NCBI GenBank assembly: GCA_012031955.1
Contig: JAAURZ010000199.1
Span: 1 to 5,576, forward strand
Length of the DNA stretch: 5,576 nucleotides
Source of the DNA: Bacteroidia bacterium
GTDB taxonomy: Bacteria; Bacteroidota; Bacteroidia; Cytophagales; Cyclobacteriaceae
Direction: 5' to 3'
Of this stretch, positions 1 through 5,576 are shown in pieces. How positions within the stretch are numbered: position 1 is the first letter of the stretch; every line of letters begins with the position of its first letter. The notes under the pieces are model-generated. The model had not been told where the DNA came from, ran no database searches, and was given only the letters and a program-made list of their open reading frames with translations. The translations under genes and the position numbers were made by a program.

Positions 1-143
1 ACCCGACCGCGGCGCTCCACGGGGAGGAATGGCTGTCGGTCGAGAGCGTGATCGATGAAACGACCGCGCGCGACCTGATTCCGAACCTTCGGAACGCGGG
101 AGCAGTGGGCATCATCGAATACCCACTCAACAAGGTGCTGTAG
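1..143 (+). CDS. hisG: ATP phosphoribosyltransferase, C-terminal fragment
   Basis: Only the last 46 residues and the stop codon (141-143) are in the window, read in the frame starting at base 3. HisG catalyses the first step of histidine synthesis, joining ATP and PRPP. The fragment reads LHGEEWLSVESVIDE, then RDLIPNLRNAGAVGIIEYPL, ending NKVL. This matches the usual end of the long-form HisG regulatory domain (a ...W.AVE.V..E...R.LIP.L...GA.GI.EYPLNK... pattern), the ACT-like domain that binds histidine for feedback inhibition. The catalytic domain lies upstream, outside the window. The form differs from the HisG end I would expect in Bacteroidetes or enterics, where a ...LP.EKM-type ending is more usual. 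With about 65% G+C here, this argues that this end of the window does not share ancestry with the rest. The family call is confident; the lineage is inferred. Confidence 0.87.
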   Translation, partial: PTAALHGEEWLSVESVIDETTARDLIPNLRNAGAVGIIEYPLNKVL

Positions 144-178
144 GCTGGCGGGCCGAGGGGCAGGTCGCTCTGGGGGCG

Positions 179-412
179 TCAGCGCTGCGCTTCGTCGAGA
201 ATCTCGTCCAGTCGCCCCTCTTCGAGCAACCGGTCGTTCCGCAGACCCTGCTTCAGAGCGATCCACGTGAAGAAGAGGACCAGAAAGAGCATGCCCACGA
301 TCGGAATGTTGTCCGGCTTCGTGAGAATGTCGATGAACTGCTCCCACGCCGGACAGTTCCTGGCCGTGCATATCCCGTTCTCCCCCTCGCGCCGTTGCGC
401 GATGCGTATCAT
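179..412 (-). CDS. small single-pass membrane protein of unknown function
   Basis: From the ATG at 412 this encodes 77 residues. A charged N-terminus (MIRIAQRREGENG) carries a Cys pair (CTARNC, residues 15-20). It is followed by FIDILTKPDN and one clear membrane segment (about residues 36-54, IPIVGMLFLVLFFTWIALK), then an acidic/basic tail ending LDEILDEAQR. An in-frame upstream ATG at 442 would add MACLALVAPA and overlap the end of the dioxygenase gene. That extension is hydrophobic and could be the remnant of an earlier membrane helix, in which case the gene is cut off at the composition step near 412-430. The style recalls small membrane proteins near respiratory quinol/cytochrome c complexes in high-G+C phyla, but that is memory-based and weak. 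It converges with hisG, 35 bases apart. Function is unknown and the start is uncertain. Confidence 0.6.
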   Translation of the reverse strand: MIRIAQRREGENGICTARNCPAWEQFIDILTKPDNIPIVGMLFLVLFFTWIALKQGLRNDRLLEEGRLDEILDEAQR

Positions 413-430
413 CGCTGGCGCTACAAGAGC
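405..430. other. composition breakpoint between a high-G+C and a mid-G+C segment
   Basis: By hand count, bases 1-420 are 63% G+C, while bases 421-660 are about 53%. The step falls in the short gap just past the stop codon of the dioxygenase gene (430-432, minus strand) and near the start of the small membrane protein gene. A perfect 6-bp inverted repeat, GCGATG-CGTAT-CATCGC, sits at 399-415 with no T-run on either side, so it does not look like a terminator. No IS end, tRNA or att-like repeat is visible. Its exact position is only known to within tens of bases. Confidence 0.5.
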
Positions 431-1236
431 TAGACACGCCACAAACGCACTTCAATGGAGATGCGGGTGGCATCGGCATTTAGGTTTGCCGCGCCGCCAT
501 GAATTAAATAGGGCGAGAAGATCAAAACCTGGTTCATACCAGGATTGGGACGCACGAGGTGCAAGGGTCGCTTACAGTCGGTTACTGCTGGCACGTTGAA
601 GCGCTGTCCGTTTATTAGCGCGCCACCATTGCTTATGGCGATATCCGATTCACGCCAGCGATGCGTGCCTGGGCCAAGTATCAACGACGAATTTTTGTCG
701 CTGCCCGCGATGGGGATGTACAGGTTGATACAGTTGTCGTAGTCTTCCAGCCATACGTCGCGGTGCAGTGGGTTGTTGTCTTGTGCCCGTGGGCGAACAA
801 CACGGTAATGAAAGGCCGATTGCCTGTCGAAAGGGTTGAACACCTTGAGTGGCACAGCGCATATCTGTGAGATTCGCTGCTCAAGCAACCGTATGTCTAC
901 CGGGAAATTTTCAGTGCTCAGCAACTTGGTTTTGTCAACGGCTTTCAAGTGCACCTCCTGTGTGCTTGCGGCGTGGTGGTATTGAGTCAGTTCGAAACTA
1001 TCGTCAATCGTCAACCCGGCAGCACGCCAAAGGGCCCGCAACTGTTTTTTTGTGGCGGCGAGAAATTGGTCGAAAAGAGCCGGTTCAAAAAGGTCTTCAA
1101 CGGTGAAGCCGGTGGCGGCCCATGGTGTGCTCATGGTCAGGTCGTCGGCTTGCTCAACCAGCACTATGTCCTTTCCCCAATGAGTTTCGCCCACGTGCTC
1201 ATACGAGATGGCCTGGTTGTCTACGAAGTAATTCAT
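430..1236 (-). CDS. phytanoyl-CoA dioxygenase-like 2-oxoglutarate/Fe(II) oxygenase
   Basis: A 268-residue protein whose sequence fits the PhyH-type branch of 2-oxoglutarate-dependent oxygenases. These hydroxylate a C-H bond while decarboxylating 2-oxoglutarate. Visible active-site pattern: HRD at 158-160 (the HxD iron ligands, in NPLHRDVWLEDYDN), a core strand NLYIPIAG (171-178), a PGTHRW stretch (189-194), distal iron-ligand His246 in LIHGGAANLN, and Arg258 twelve residues later, the usual place of the 2-oxoglutarate carboxylate contact. All expected residues are present, so it should be active. The substrate is unknown. No signal peptide or membrane segment is evident, so it is probably cytoplasmic. 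Its ATG shares one base with the rsgA stop (TGATG), which fixes the start at 1236 and rules out the 32-residue upstream extension, which is really the rsgA C-terminus in another frame. It is the third gene of a waaA-rsgA unit; a role in tailoring a lipopolysaccharide sugar or lipid is conceivable but unproven. Confidence 0.82.
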   Translation of the reverse strand: MNYFVDNQAISYEHVGETHWGKDIVLVEQADDLTMSTPWAATGFTVEDLFEPALFDQFLAATKKQLRALWRAAGLTIDDSFELTQYHHAASTQEVHLKAVDKTKLLSTENFPVDIRLLEQRISQICAVPLKVFNPFDRQSAFHYRVVRPRAQDNNPLHRDVWLEDYDNCINLYIPIAGSDKNSSLILGPGTHRWRESDIAISNGGALINGQRFNVPAVTDCKRPLHLVRPNPGMNQVLIFSPYLIHGGAANLNADATRISIEVRLWRV

Positions 1237-2149
1237 CACTTGCGGTTGTCTTCTCCCAATACGATACTCACATAACTTTCGTATCGCGACAGCGCGATGC
1301 GGTTGTTCTGTACATCGTCGATAATGGCACACTTAGGCTCGTTGAGGTGCAGGCACCGCGCGCCAAACTTGCAGTCCTGGCGGCGCTCGCGCATTTCAGG
1401 AAAGTAGTCGGAGATTTCTTCTTTGCCATATCGGCGATTCCCCACTCTTTTATTCCAGGCGTGTCAATGATATAGGCGTTGTCGTCGAGCCGAAACATCT
1501 CCGCGAAGGTGGTGGTGTGCGTGCCTTTTTCAGTAAAATTTGAGACGTCGCCTATCCGTTGTGCTATATCAGGTGAAAGCCGGTTCAGCAATGTTGACTT
1601 GCCAACTCCGGAGTGGCCTGCAAGCAGCGTCACCTTTTGCCTCAGCAGCGACCGGACTTCCGTCAGGTCGTCATTGATGGCGGAGATGCGCACGCACTTA
1701 ACAGACAAGGCTTCGTAGGTGGTGCACAGCGCGCGCACTCTCTGTTGCGCATCGTCGTCGAGCAGATCCTGTTTGTTGAACAGGATGATTTGCGGAATTC
1801 GGAATGCTTCTGCCGACACCAGCACCCTGTCGATAAAGCCTAGCGATGTTCGCGGAAATGCCAGCGTTGCAATCACCGCTACCTGGTCTACGTTGGCAGC
1901 AAGTACCTGTGTATGCCCCTTCTTCTTAACCGACTGCCGTAATATGTGATTCGTGCGCGGCACGATGGCCGTGATTGCGCCCTCGTCCTTCAGAATGTCA
2001 AACTCGACAATATCGCCGACAGCCACGGGGTTCGATTCTTTGATTCCTTCGAGGCGCAACTTACCCCGTACCCGACTATTGTAGAGCACGCCGTCGTCGC
2101 CGTCCACTTCGTACCACGATCCGGTCGATTTCATTACTCGCCCTCTCAT
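1236..2149 (-). CDS. rsgA: ribosome small-subunit biogenesis GTPase RsgA, with an apparent -1 frameshift
   Basis: RsgA is a circularly permuted GTPase that binds the 30S subunit late in assembly. Frame 1 starts at 2149 and holds the N-terminal OB-fold (KSTGSWYEV at about 7-15), then G4 NKQD (125-128), G5 SA (156-157), G1 GHSGVGKST (178-186), the HTTT switch (211-214) and G3 DTPG (229-232). After MAK (241-243) the family sequence continues in the -1 frame: [13 protein letters not shown], then the zinc site with Cys260, Cys266, His268 and Cys274, and a normal end GEDNRK at 1239. Without a shift, frame 1 runs to a stop at 1268 with an unrelated Ser/Ala/Arg-rich tail and no zinc site. Adding one A to the AAA at 1422-1424 restores a 304-residue protein, a normal length. 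The start overlaps the waaA stop (ATGA) and the corrected end overlaps the dioxygenase start (TGATG), so both ends are well supported. A second ATG at 2134 is possible. Confidence 0.88.
1421..1424 (-). other. frameshift site in rsgA (A AAG slip or missing base)
   Basis: On the minus strand the reading is GAT ATG GCA AAG AAG AAA, giving D M A K K K. Slipping back one base on A-AAG, or restoring one A, gives [10 protein letters not shown], which is the expected RsgA sequence. The run AAAGAAGAAA is prone to both sequencing indels and polymerase slippage. A lone A_AAG is a weak -1 slippery sequence; I did not find a strong stimulatory Shine-Dalgarno or pseudoknot by eye. Confidence 0.75.
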
Positions 2150-3393
2150 ACGTCAAGGAATTTGCGGCAGTACGCCATGATTTTTTCCGTGGCGCCCAGG
2201 TTCTCTTCCACATACAGGCGGGTAACCTCGCAGGCGAGCAAAAAGCTCTGGGGCTCATTGATCAGGGCGTACTTGACTTTCAGGTCGGGGTAGTCTGCCA
2301 CTTCGAAGGCGCCGCCGCGATTGATGAGGTCCACCGCTTCCTGGAATTTTTCATAGTGTTTGTTGCCGAAGAAAATCGGCACGCCATAACAGGCTGCTTC
2401 CAGTATATTATGGAGACCCCGCCCGAAAGCGCCGCCTACAAATGCATACTCGCCGTACCTGTACAAGCGCGACAGCATGCCCACGTTGTCGATTATGAGC
2501 ACCTGGTACGCATCGAGGTTTGGCGTTGTGAGGGCCTGCGAGTAACGGACGGTTTTCACATGCAGGCCTCCCTCCAGTTCGTCGAGAAACTCGCGCTTGA
2601 TTTCGTGCGGCGCGATAATGAATTTCATCTGGTAGTAGTGGTCGTTGATGAAGGGGATCAGCACCTCGGCGTCTTCCGGCCAGCAGCTGCCGACGACCAT
2701 GAGTTTATCGTCGCCCTTGAATTCTTTGGCGATCGCAATGTGATTGCCCTGTTTCGAAAGCTGGTTGACGCGATCAAAACGCGTGTCGCCCGCGCGTTGC
2801 GTGTTGGTGAGGCCAATTGACTTAAGCAGCTTCAGCGACTGATCGTTCTGCACAAAGAAAAAAGAAAAGAAGGAGAGAATCTCCCTGAAAAAATTTCCAT
2901 ACGATTGAAAGAATGGCTGACTGCTCCTGAAGATGGAAGAGATGCAAATGAGCGGAATTTTAGCGCGGGCGATTTCCCGGGTAAAGTAATACCAGAATTC
3001 ATACTTCACATAGATCACCAGCGACGGCCGCACGATGCTCACGAACCGTCGCGCGTTGCGCTTCGAATCGACAGGCAGGTAACATACGAAGTCCGCAAGC
3101 GCGAATCGTTTTTGTACTTCATACCCGGATGGCGAAAAGAAAGTGAGGAGAATTTTTGTTTCAGGATACTCGGCTTTTATTCTCTCGATTACCGGGCGGC
3201 CTTGCTCAAACTCACCGAGCGATGCGCAGTGCACCCACACCACGGGTTGATTTTTGCCGGCGAATTCTTTCTGAATTCGATTCATCAGGCCCTTACGACC
3301 GTCAACAAACTTCTTCGCTTTGTCCGAGAAGCGTGAGGCGATCCGGATGCCTACGTTCATCAAATACATGAACAGCGGGTACAATAACTTCAT
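2146..3393 (-). CDS. waaA: 3-deoxy-D-manno-octulosonic acid (Kdo) transferase
   Basis: A 415-residue GT-B-type (GT30) glycosyltransferase that moves Kdo from CMP-Kdo onto lipid A at the inner face of the inner membrane. An N-terminal hydrophobic anchor, MKLLYPLFMYLMNVGIRIAS (1-20), is followed by HCASLGEFEQGRP (55-67), with Glu61 at the place of the catalytic base. Next come IYVKYEFWYYF (127-137), GDTRFDR (202-208), GSCWPEDAE (235-243), APHEIKREF (261-269), and the donor-binding loop GGAFGRGLHNILEAACYGVP (320-339) with His328, Asn329 and Glu332. Length is normal. I chose the ATG at 3393, not the one 33 codons upstream (3492), because the extension has no family resemblance, would run through the divergent promoter region and overlaps the 5' end of the opposite gene, while the anchor starts right at 3393. 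A TAATTTTG box lies 5 bases before the start. The stop overlaps rsgA by ATGA. Confidence 0.94.
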   Translation of the reverse strand: MKLLYPLFMYLMNVGIRIASRFSDKAKKFVDGRKGLMNRIQKEFAGKNQPVVWVHCASLGEFEQGRPVIERIKAEYPETKILLTFFSPSGYEVQKRFALADFVCYLPVDSKRNARRFVSIVRPSLVIYVKYEFWYYFTREIARAKIPLICISSIFRSSQPFFQSYGNFFREILSFFSFFFVQNDQSLKLLKSIGLTNTQRAGDTRFDRVNQLSKQGNHIAIAKEFKGDDKLMVVGSCWPEDAEVLIPFINDHYYQMKFIIAPHEIKREFLDELEGGLHVKTVRYSQALTTPNLDAYQVLIIDNVGMLSRLYRYGEYAFVGGAFGRGLHNILEAACYGVPIFFGNKHYEKFQEAVDLINRGGAFEVADYPDLKVKYALINEPQSFLLACEVTRLYVEENLGATEKIMAYCRKFLDV

Positions 3394-3398
3394 CGGCG

Positions 3399-3406
3399 CA
3401 AAATTA
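3399..3406 (-). promoter_or_regulatory. Bacteroidetes-type -7 box upstream of waaA
   Basis: On the minus strand the bases read TAATTTTG, a full match to the TAnnTTTG consensus of Bacteroidetes primary promoters, and are followed by CGCCG and then the waaA ATG. No good -33 TTTG is visible at the usual distance. The box is so close to the ATG that the transcript would have almost no leader. It would drive the waaA-rsgA-dioxygenase unit. Confidence 0.42.
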
Positions 3407-3471
3407 CAAACCTTCGCCTCATTCGTTTGATTTATTTCGTTCGGCGAATACAAAAGTTGTGGCAAAATGCA

Positions 3472-3479
3472 TAAATTCG
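3472..3479 (+). promoter_or_regulatory. weak candidate -7 box for the outer-membrane protein gene
   Basis: TAAATTCG differs from TAnnTTTG at one base and lies 26 bases before the ATG at 3506, inside the 112-base divergent gap to waaA. No matching -33 element is seen, so this is the best of poor candidates in that gap. Confidence 0.2.
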
Positions 3480-3505
3480 GGTTCAAAGACACTTACCCCC
3501 AAGCC

Positions 3506-4567
3506 ATGAGCAACCACCTCAAGAAATTACTCGCTTCTTGCTTTTTAATCTCAGTTCTCACAGCAAATGTTTGTCTGGCGCAAGAAGATCTCGCGCGCTT
3601 TCTGAACGCCGGCAAAGCCGATGCGTCGTTGTTGATGCAATCATACCTCAACCCGGTTGTCGAAGGATTCTCTTATGGACTCAACGGAGGCTGGTATCAT
3701 ACTGCGAAAGCGCACAAGACGCTGGGTTTCGACCTGGGTGTAGGCATTCATGCGGTGTTCGTTCCCACATCGAAAAGGTTCTTCGACCCATCGGCATTAA
3801 ACTTGCAGACCGTGTCGGGTTTTACTTCCACGTCACCCAACGGGTTGGCACCTACGGTAATCGGAGCTGACGAAACAACAACGTACCAACTGAACGCCGA
3901 CATCAACGGCGATGGTGTTGTAGACAGCCAGGACTCCTTTGAGGGCCCCCCGGGGCTCGATCTTAAAAAGGAAATTGGGACCAGCGCGGTGCCCATGGCT
4001 ACGTTTCAGCTCGGCGTGGGTATTTATAAAAACACCGACATCAAATTCCGGCTGGTGCCGGAACAAAAGGTTGGCGACTCTAAAATCAAACTGATTGGCT
4101 TCGGCATCATGCACGATGTGAAGCAACACATACCCGGCATCAAGCTTCTGCCATTCGATCTGTCTGTTTTAATTGGGTATACCAAGATATCGGGCACCGC
4201 CGGGCTGTCCGGTGAATTTGATTCGGGGGGCGACACACGCCCGCAGCAGTTGTCGATGGATATGAGCGCCTGGCTGTTTCAGGCGCTGATCTCCAAAAAG
4301 TTTTCGGTAGTAACATTTTATGGTGGCATCGGATACAATGCCGTGAAGACCGACGCCGATGTAACGGGCACCTACGTAATCTTCGACGATCCCAGCGGAA
4401 CGAACGATATTCAGTTTACCGACCCCGTGAGCATGACATTCAAAAACAGCAGCGCGAGGATTACGGCCGGTATCCGGCTCAAGTTCGGCCCCATATACCT
4501 GAACGGCGACTACACGCTGCAGGAATACAGCACAGTGTCCGTGGGGCTGGGTCTGTCGATCCGGTAA
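3506..4567 (+). CDS. DUF6588-like outer-membrane beta-barrel protein
   Basis: A 353-residue exported protein. From the ATG at 3506 there is a clean signal peptide: basic NHLKK, hydrophobic LLASCFLISVLTANV, and cleavage after CLA at 25. An upstream ATG at 3467 would bury this signal, so 3506 is preferred. The mature start (DLARFLNAGKADASLLMQSY, then LNPVVEGFSYGLNGGWYHTA) and the following LGFDLGVGIHAVFVP resemble my recollection of the Bacteroidetes DUF6588 family. The rest alternates short amphipathic strands with Gly-rich turns (FQLGVGIYKNTDIKFRLVP, VTFYGGIGYNAV, ARITAGIRLKFGPIYLNGDY) and ends in strand-like SVSVGLGLSIR, typical of an outer-membrane barrel. Residues 132-143, DINGDGVVDSQD, form a single EF-hand/dockerin-like calcium loop in a long insert between strands. 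The gene diverges from waaA and converges with the hydratase gene, 6 bases apart. Function is unknown. Confidence 0.85.
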   Translation: MSNHLKKLLASCFLISVLTANVCLAQEDLARFLNAGKADASLLMQSYLNPVVEGFSYGLNGGWYHTAKAHKTLGFDLGVGIHAVFVPTSKRFFDPSALNLQTVSGFTSTSPNGLAPTVIGADETTTYQLNADINGDGVVDSQDSFEGPPGLDLKKEIGTSAVPMATFQLGVGIYKNTDIKFRLVPEQKVGDSKIKLIGFGIMHDVKQHIPGIKLLPFDLSVLIGYTKISGTAGLSGEFDSGGDTRPQQLSMDMSAWLFQALISKKFSVVTFYGGIGYNAVKTDADVTGTYVIFDDPSGTNDIQFTDPVSMTFKNSSARITAGIRLKFGPIYLNGDYTLQEYSTVSVGLGLSIR

Positions 4568-4573
4568 CGCGGT

Positions 4574-5347
4574 CTACTTGCCGGTGTATACCGGTTTCCT
4601 TTTTTCGATGAAAGCTTGCATGCCTTCCTTCTGATCGGCCGACGCGAACGTGAGGTAGAAATTTTTGCGTTCGAAGCTTAGCCCTTCGTCGAGGTGAGTT
4701 TCAAATGACCGGTTCACAGCCTCTTTGGCCAACTGAATCGCTACTGGCGATTGCTGTGCAATTTCGACAGCGAGGGTGGTGGCTTCGTGCAGGTACATTT
4801 CTACCGGTACCACTTTGTTGATTAACCCGTATGACAAAGCGTCGTCGGCGCTGATGAATCGGCCGGTGAGAACAAGTTCCATTGCTTTGGCCTTGCCGAT
4901 GGCCCGCGTTAGTCTTTGGGTGCCACCCGCGCCGGGCATTACGCCGATCTTGATTTCAGGTTGCCCGAACCTGGCCGTCTCCGAAGCAATGATCATGTCG
5001 CAGGTCATGGCCAACTCGCAGCCGCCGCCCAGGGCGAAGCCCGACACGGCCGCTATGATGGGCTTTTTCGTCTTGCGGATTTGATCCCACGTGCTAAACT
5101 GATCGATCAACAGCATGTCGACCGCTGACTTGTCGGCCATTTGTTTTATGTCGGCGCCGGCAGCAAAGGCTTGTTCATTGCCGGTGATGATGATGACCCT
5201 CACGTTGTCGTCCTTGTCCAGGCGTTGCAGCGTGTCCCGTAATTCGCCCATCAACTGCAGGTTAAGGGCATTGAGTTCCTTGGGTCTGTTCAGTTCTATG
5301 AGCGCGACGCCTGTCGTGTGATTGTCGTTTACCTTGATGTATTCCAT
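4574..5347 (-). CDS. enoyl-CoA hydratase/isomerase (crotonase family)
   Basis: A 257-residue crotonase-fold enzyme, a standard family length, expected to add water across the 2,3 double bond of a trans-2-enoyl-CoA in beta-oxidation or a related acyl-CoA pathway. Visible landmarks: LIELNRPKELNAL (16-28); FAAGADIKQM (61-70), with Ala65 at the first oxyanion-hole position; GFALGGGCELAM (103-114), with Gly108 as the second oxyanion position and catalytic Glu111; and FGQPEIKIGVMPGAGGTQRL (127-146), with the second catalytic Glu131. Both Glu residues of true hydratases are kept, so hydratase activity is favoured over an isomerase or other crotonase reaction. The C-terminal SFERKNFYLTFASADQKEGM and FIEKRKP are also typical. 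The start at 5347 gives the normal N-terminus (MEYIKVND); the open upstream extension is Arg-rich and out of frame with a better open frame there. Chain-length preference, and thus a symbol such as paaF or crt, cannot be assigned. Confidence 0.93.
   Translation of the reverse strand: MEYIKVNDNHTTGVALIELNRPKELNALNLQLMGELRDTLQRLDKDDNVRVIIITGNEQAFAAGADIKQMADKSAVDMLLIDQFSTWDQIRKTKKPIIAAVSGFALGGGCELAMTCDMIIASETARFGQPEIKIGVMPGAGGTQRLTRAIGKAKAMELVLTGRFISADDALSYGLINKVVPVEMYLHEATTLAVEIAQQSPVAIQLAKEAVNRSFETHLDEGLSFERKNFYLTFASADQKEGMQAFIEKRKPVYTGK
4581..4606 (+). terminator. possible Rho-independent terminator of the outer-membrane protein gene
   Basis: CCGGT (4581-4585), loop GTAT, ACCGG (4590-4594), then TTTCCTTTTTTC. 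The 5-bp stem (6 with a G-T pair) is followed by a T-rich tract 13 bases after the stop of the plus-strand gene. It lies within the last codons of the opposite-strand hydratase gene, so it doubles as coding sequence. The stem is short, hence moderate confidence. Confidence 0.4.
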
Positions 5348-5349
5348 AG

Positions 5350-5576
5350 CTAAAAGGTTTGCTTTATGAAGTTCGCGTAGCCACTGTAACAACCATACGG
5401 AGCTGCTACCGAATCTGCCGCCTGCCTGCGCAGCGGATAACCGTCTACATCGTAGTAGCCACCGCGCGCAGCGGGGAGTTGTTCTCCGATGAACGTCTGG
5501 CAAAGTAAAAACTTCCGATGCAGGCGAGACAGGTTCCAGCATTTGTTTATACCCTCGGCGGCAAGTTGGCCCGGAA
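5350..5576 (-). CDS. C-terminal fragment of an unrecognised protein
   Basis: On the minus strand a frame is open from the window edge to a TAG at 5350-5352, giving 74 residues with no internal Met. It starts PGQLAAEGINKCWNLSRLHR, passes through KFLLCQTFIGEQLPAARGG and YYDVDGYPLRRQADSV, and ends AAPYGCYSGYANFIKQTF. Its mixed, aromatic- and Gly-containing composition looks like real protein, unlike the Arg/Ser-rich reading of the competing frame over the same bases. The stop lies only 2 bases before the hydratase ATG, as expected for neighbours in one operon. I do not recognise the family from this tail; most of the gene is outside the window. Confidence 0.55.
   Translation of the reverse strand, partial: PGQLAAEGINKCWNLSRLHRKFLLCQTFIGEQLPAARGGYYDVDGYPLRRQAADSVAAPYGCYSGYANFIKQTF

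Noticed and set aside
399..415. Inverted repeat GCGATG-CGTAT-CATCGC as a terminator for the dioxygenase operon
   Set aside because: No T-run follows on either strand, and it lies within the high-G+C side, over the possible start of the small membrane protein gene.
267..599. Plus-strand open frame of 110 codons across the junction
   Set aside because: It runs opposite to the dioxygenase and membrane protein genes, is rich in Arg/His/Ala, and shows no family features; it is a shadow frame.
2356..2820. Plus-strand open frame of 154 codons inside waaA
   Set aside because: It lies fully antisense to a strongly supported Kdo transferase, and has no recognisable domain.
2851..2890. Purine-rich tract (caaagaaaaaagaaaagaag) as a repeat or regulatory element
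   Set aside because: It encodes a Phe/Ser-rich stretch of WaaA (SFFSFFF) in frame and is explained by that coding.
2905..3336. Plus-strand open frame of 143 codons inside waaA
   Set aside because: Also antisense to waaA, with composition explained by the opposite strand's codons.
5348..5542. 65-residue N-terminal extension of the enoyl-CoA hydratase
   Set aside because: Crotonases start around the MEYIKV position; the extension is Arg/Ser-rich, and another frame over the same bases looks like a real gene end stopping 2 bases before 5347.

Overview
The window looks like two pieces of DNA with different histories. Positions 1 to about 415-430 have about 63% G+C (265 of 420 bases by hand count). 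This part holds the 3' end of a long-form-type hisG on the plus strand and a small single-pass membrane protein gene on the minus strand. The remaining ~5.1 kb has lower G+C (about 53% in the first 240 bases after the step) and reads as Bacteroidota, most likely Cytophagales-like. The reasons are a Bacteroidetes-type outer-membrane protein of the DUF6588 kind, a TAnnTTTG-type promoter, no obvious Shine-Dalgarno sequences, and the sequence style of WaaA and RsgA. The step could be an assembly chimera, a recombination breakpoint or horizontal transfer; sequence alone cannot decide.

Layout. 1-143 (+): C-terminus of HisG. 179-412 (-): small membrane protein, possibly truncated at the junction. 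430-3393 (-): a tightly coupled three-gene unit read right to left, waaA (Kdo transferase), then rsgA (ribosome small-subunit assembly GTPase), then a phytanoyl-CoA-dioxygenase-like 2-oxoglutarate/Fe(II) oxygenase. The stop/start junctions are ATGA and TGATG. rsgA carries an apparent -1 frameshift (a missing A in an AAA run at 1422-1424) just after its G3 motif, and its zinc domain continues in the other frame. 3394-3505: divergent intergenic region with a likely waaA promoter. 3506-4567 (+): DUF6588-like outer-membrane protein with a signal peptide and a single EF-hand/dockerin-like loop. 4574-5347 (-): crotonase-family enoyl-CoA hydratase, convergent with the previous gene; a possible terminator for the outer-membrane gene lies inside its 3' end. 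5350-5576 (-): C-terminal end of an unrecognised protein that stops 2 bases before the hydratase start, so the two are probably co-transcribed.

Functionally, the lower-G+C segment is mostly core housekeeping (lipopolysaccharide inner core, ribosome maturation, fatty-acid or phenylacetate-type beta-oxidation) plus an uncharacterised oxygenase and an uncharacterised surface protein. I see no CRISPR array, tRNA, rRNA, transposase or phage gene. The points most worth a second look are the composition break, the rsgA frameshift, and the oxygenase locked into the Kdo-transferase operon.
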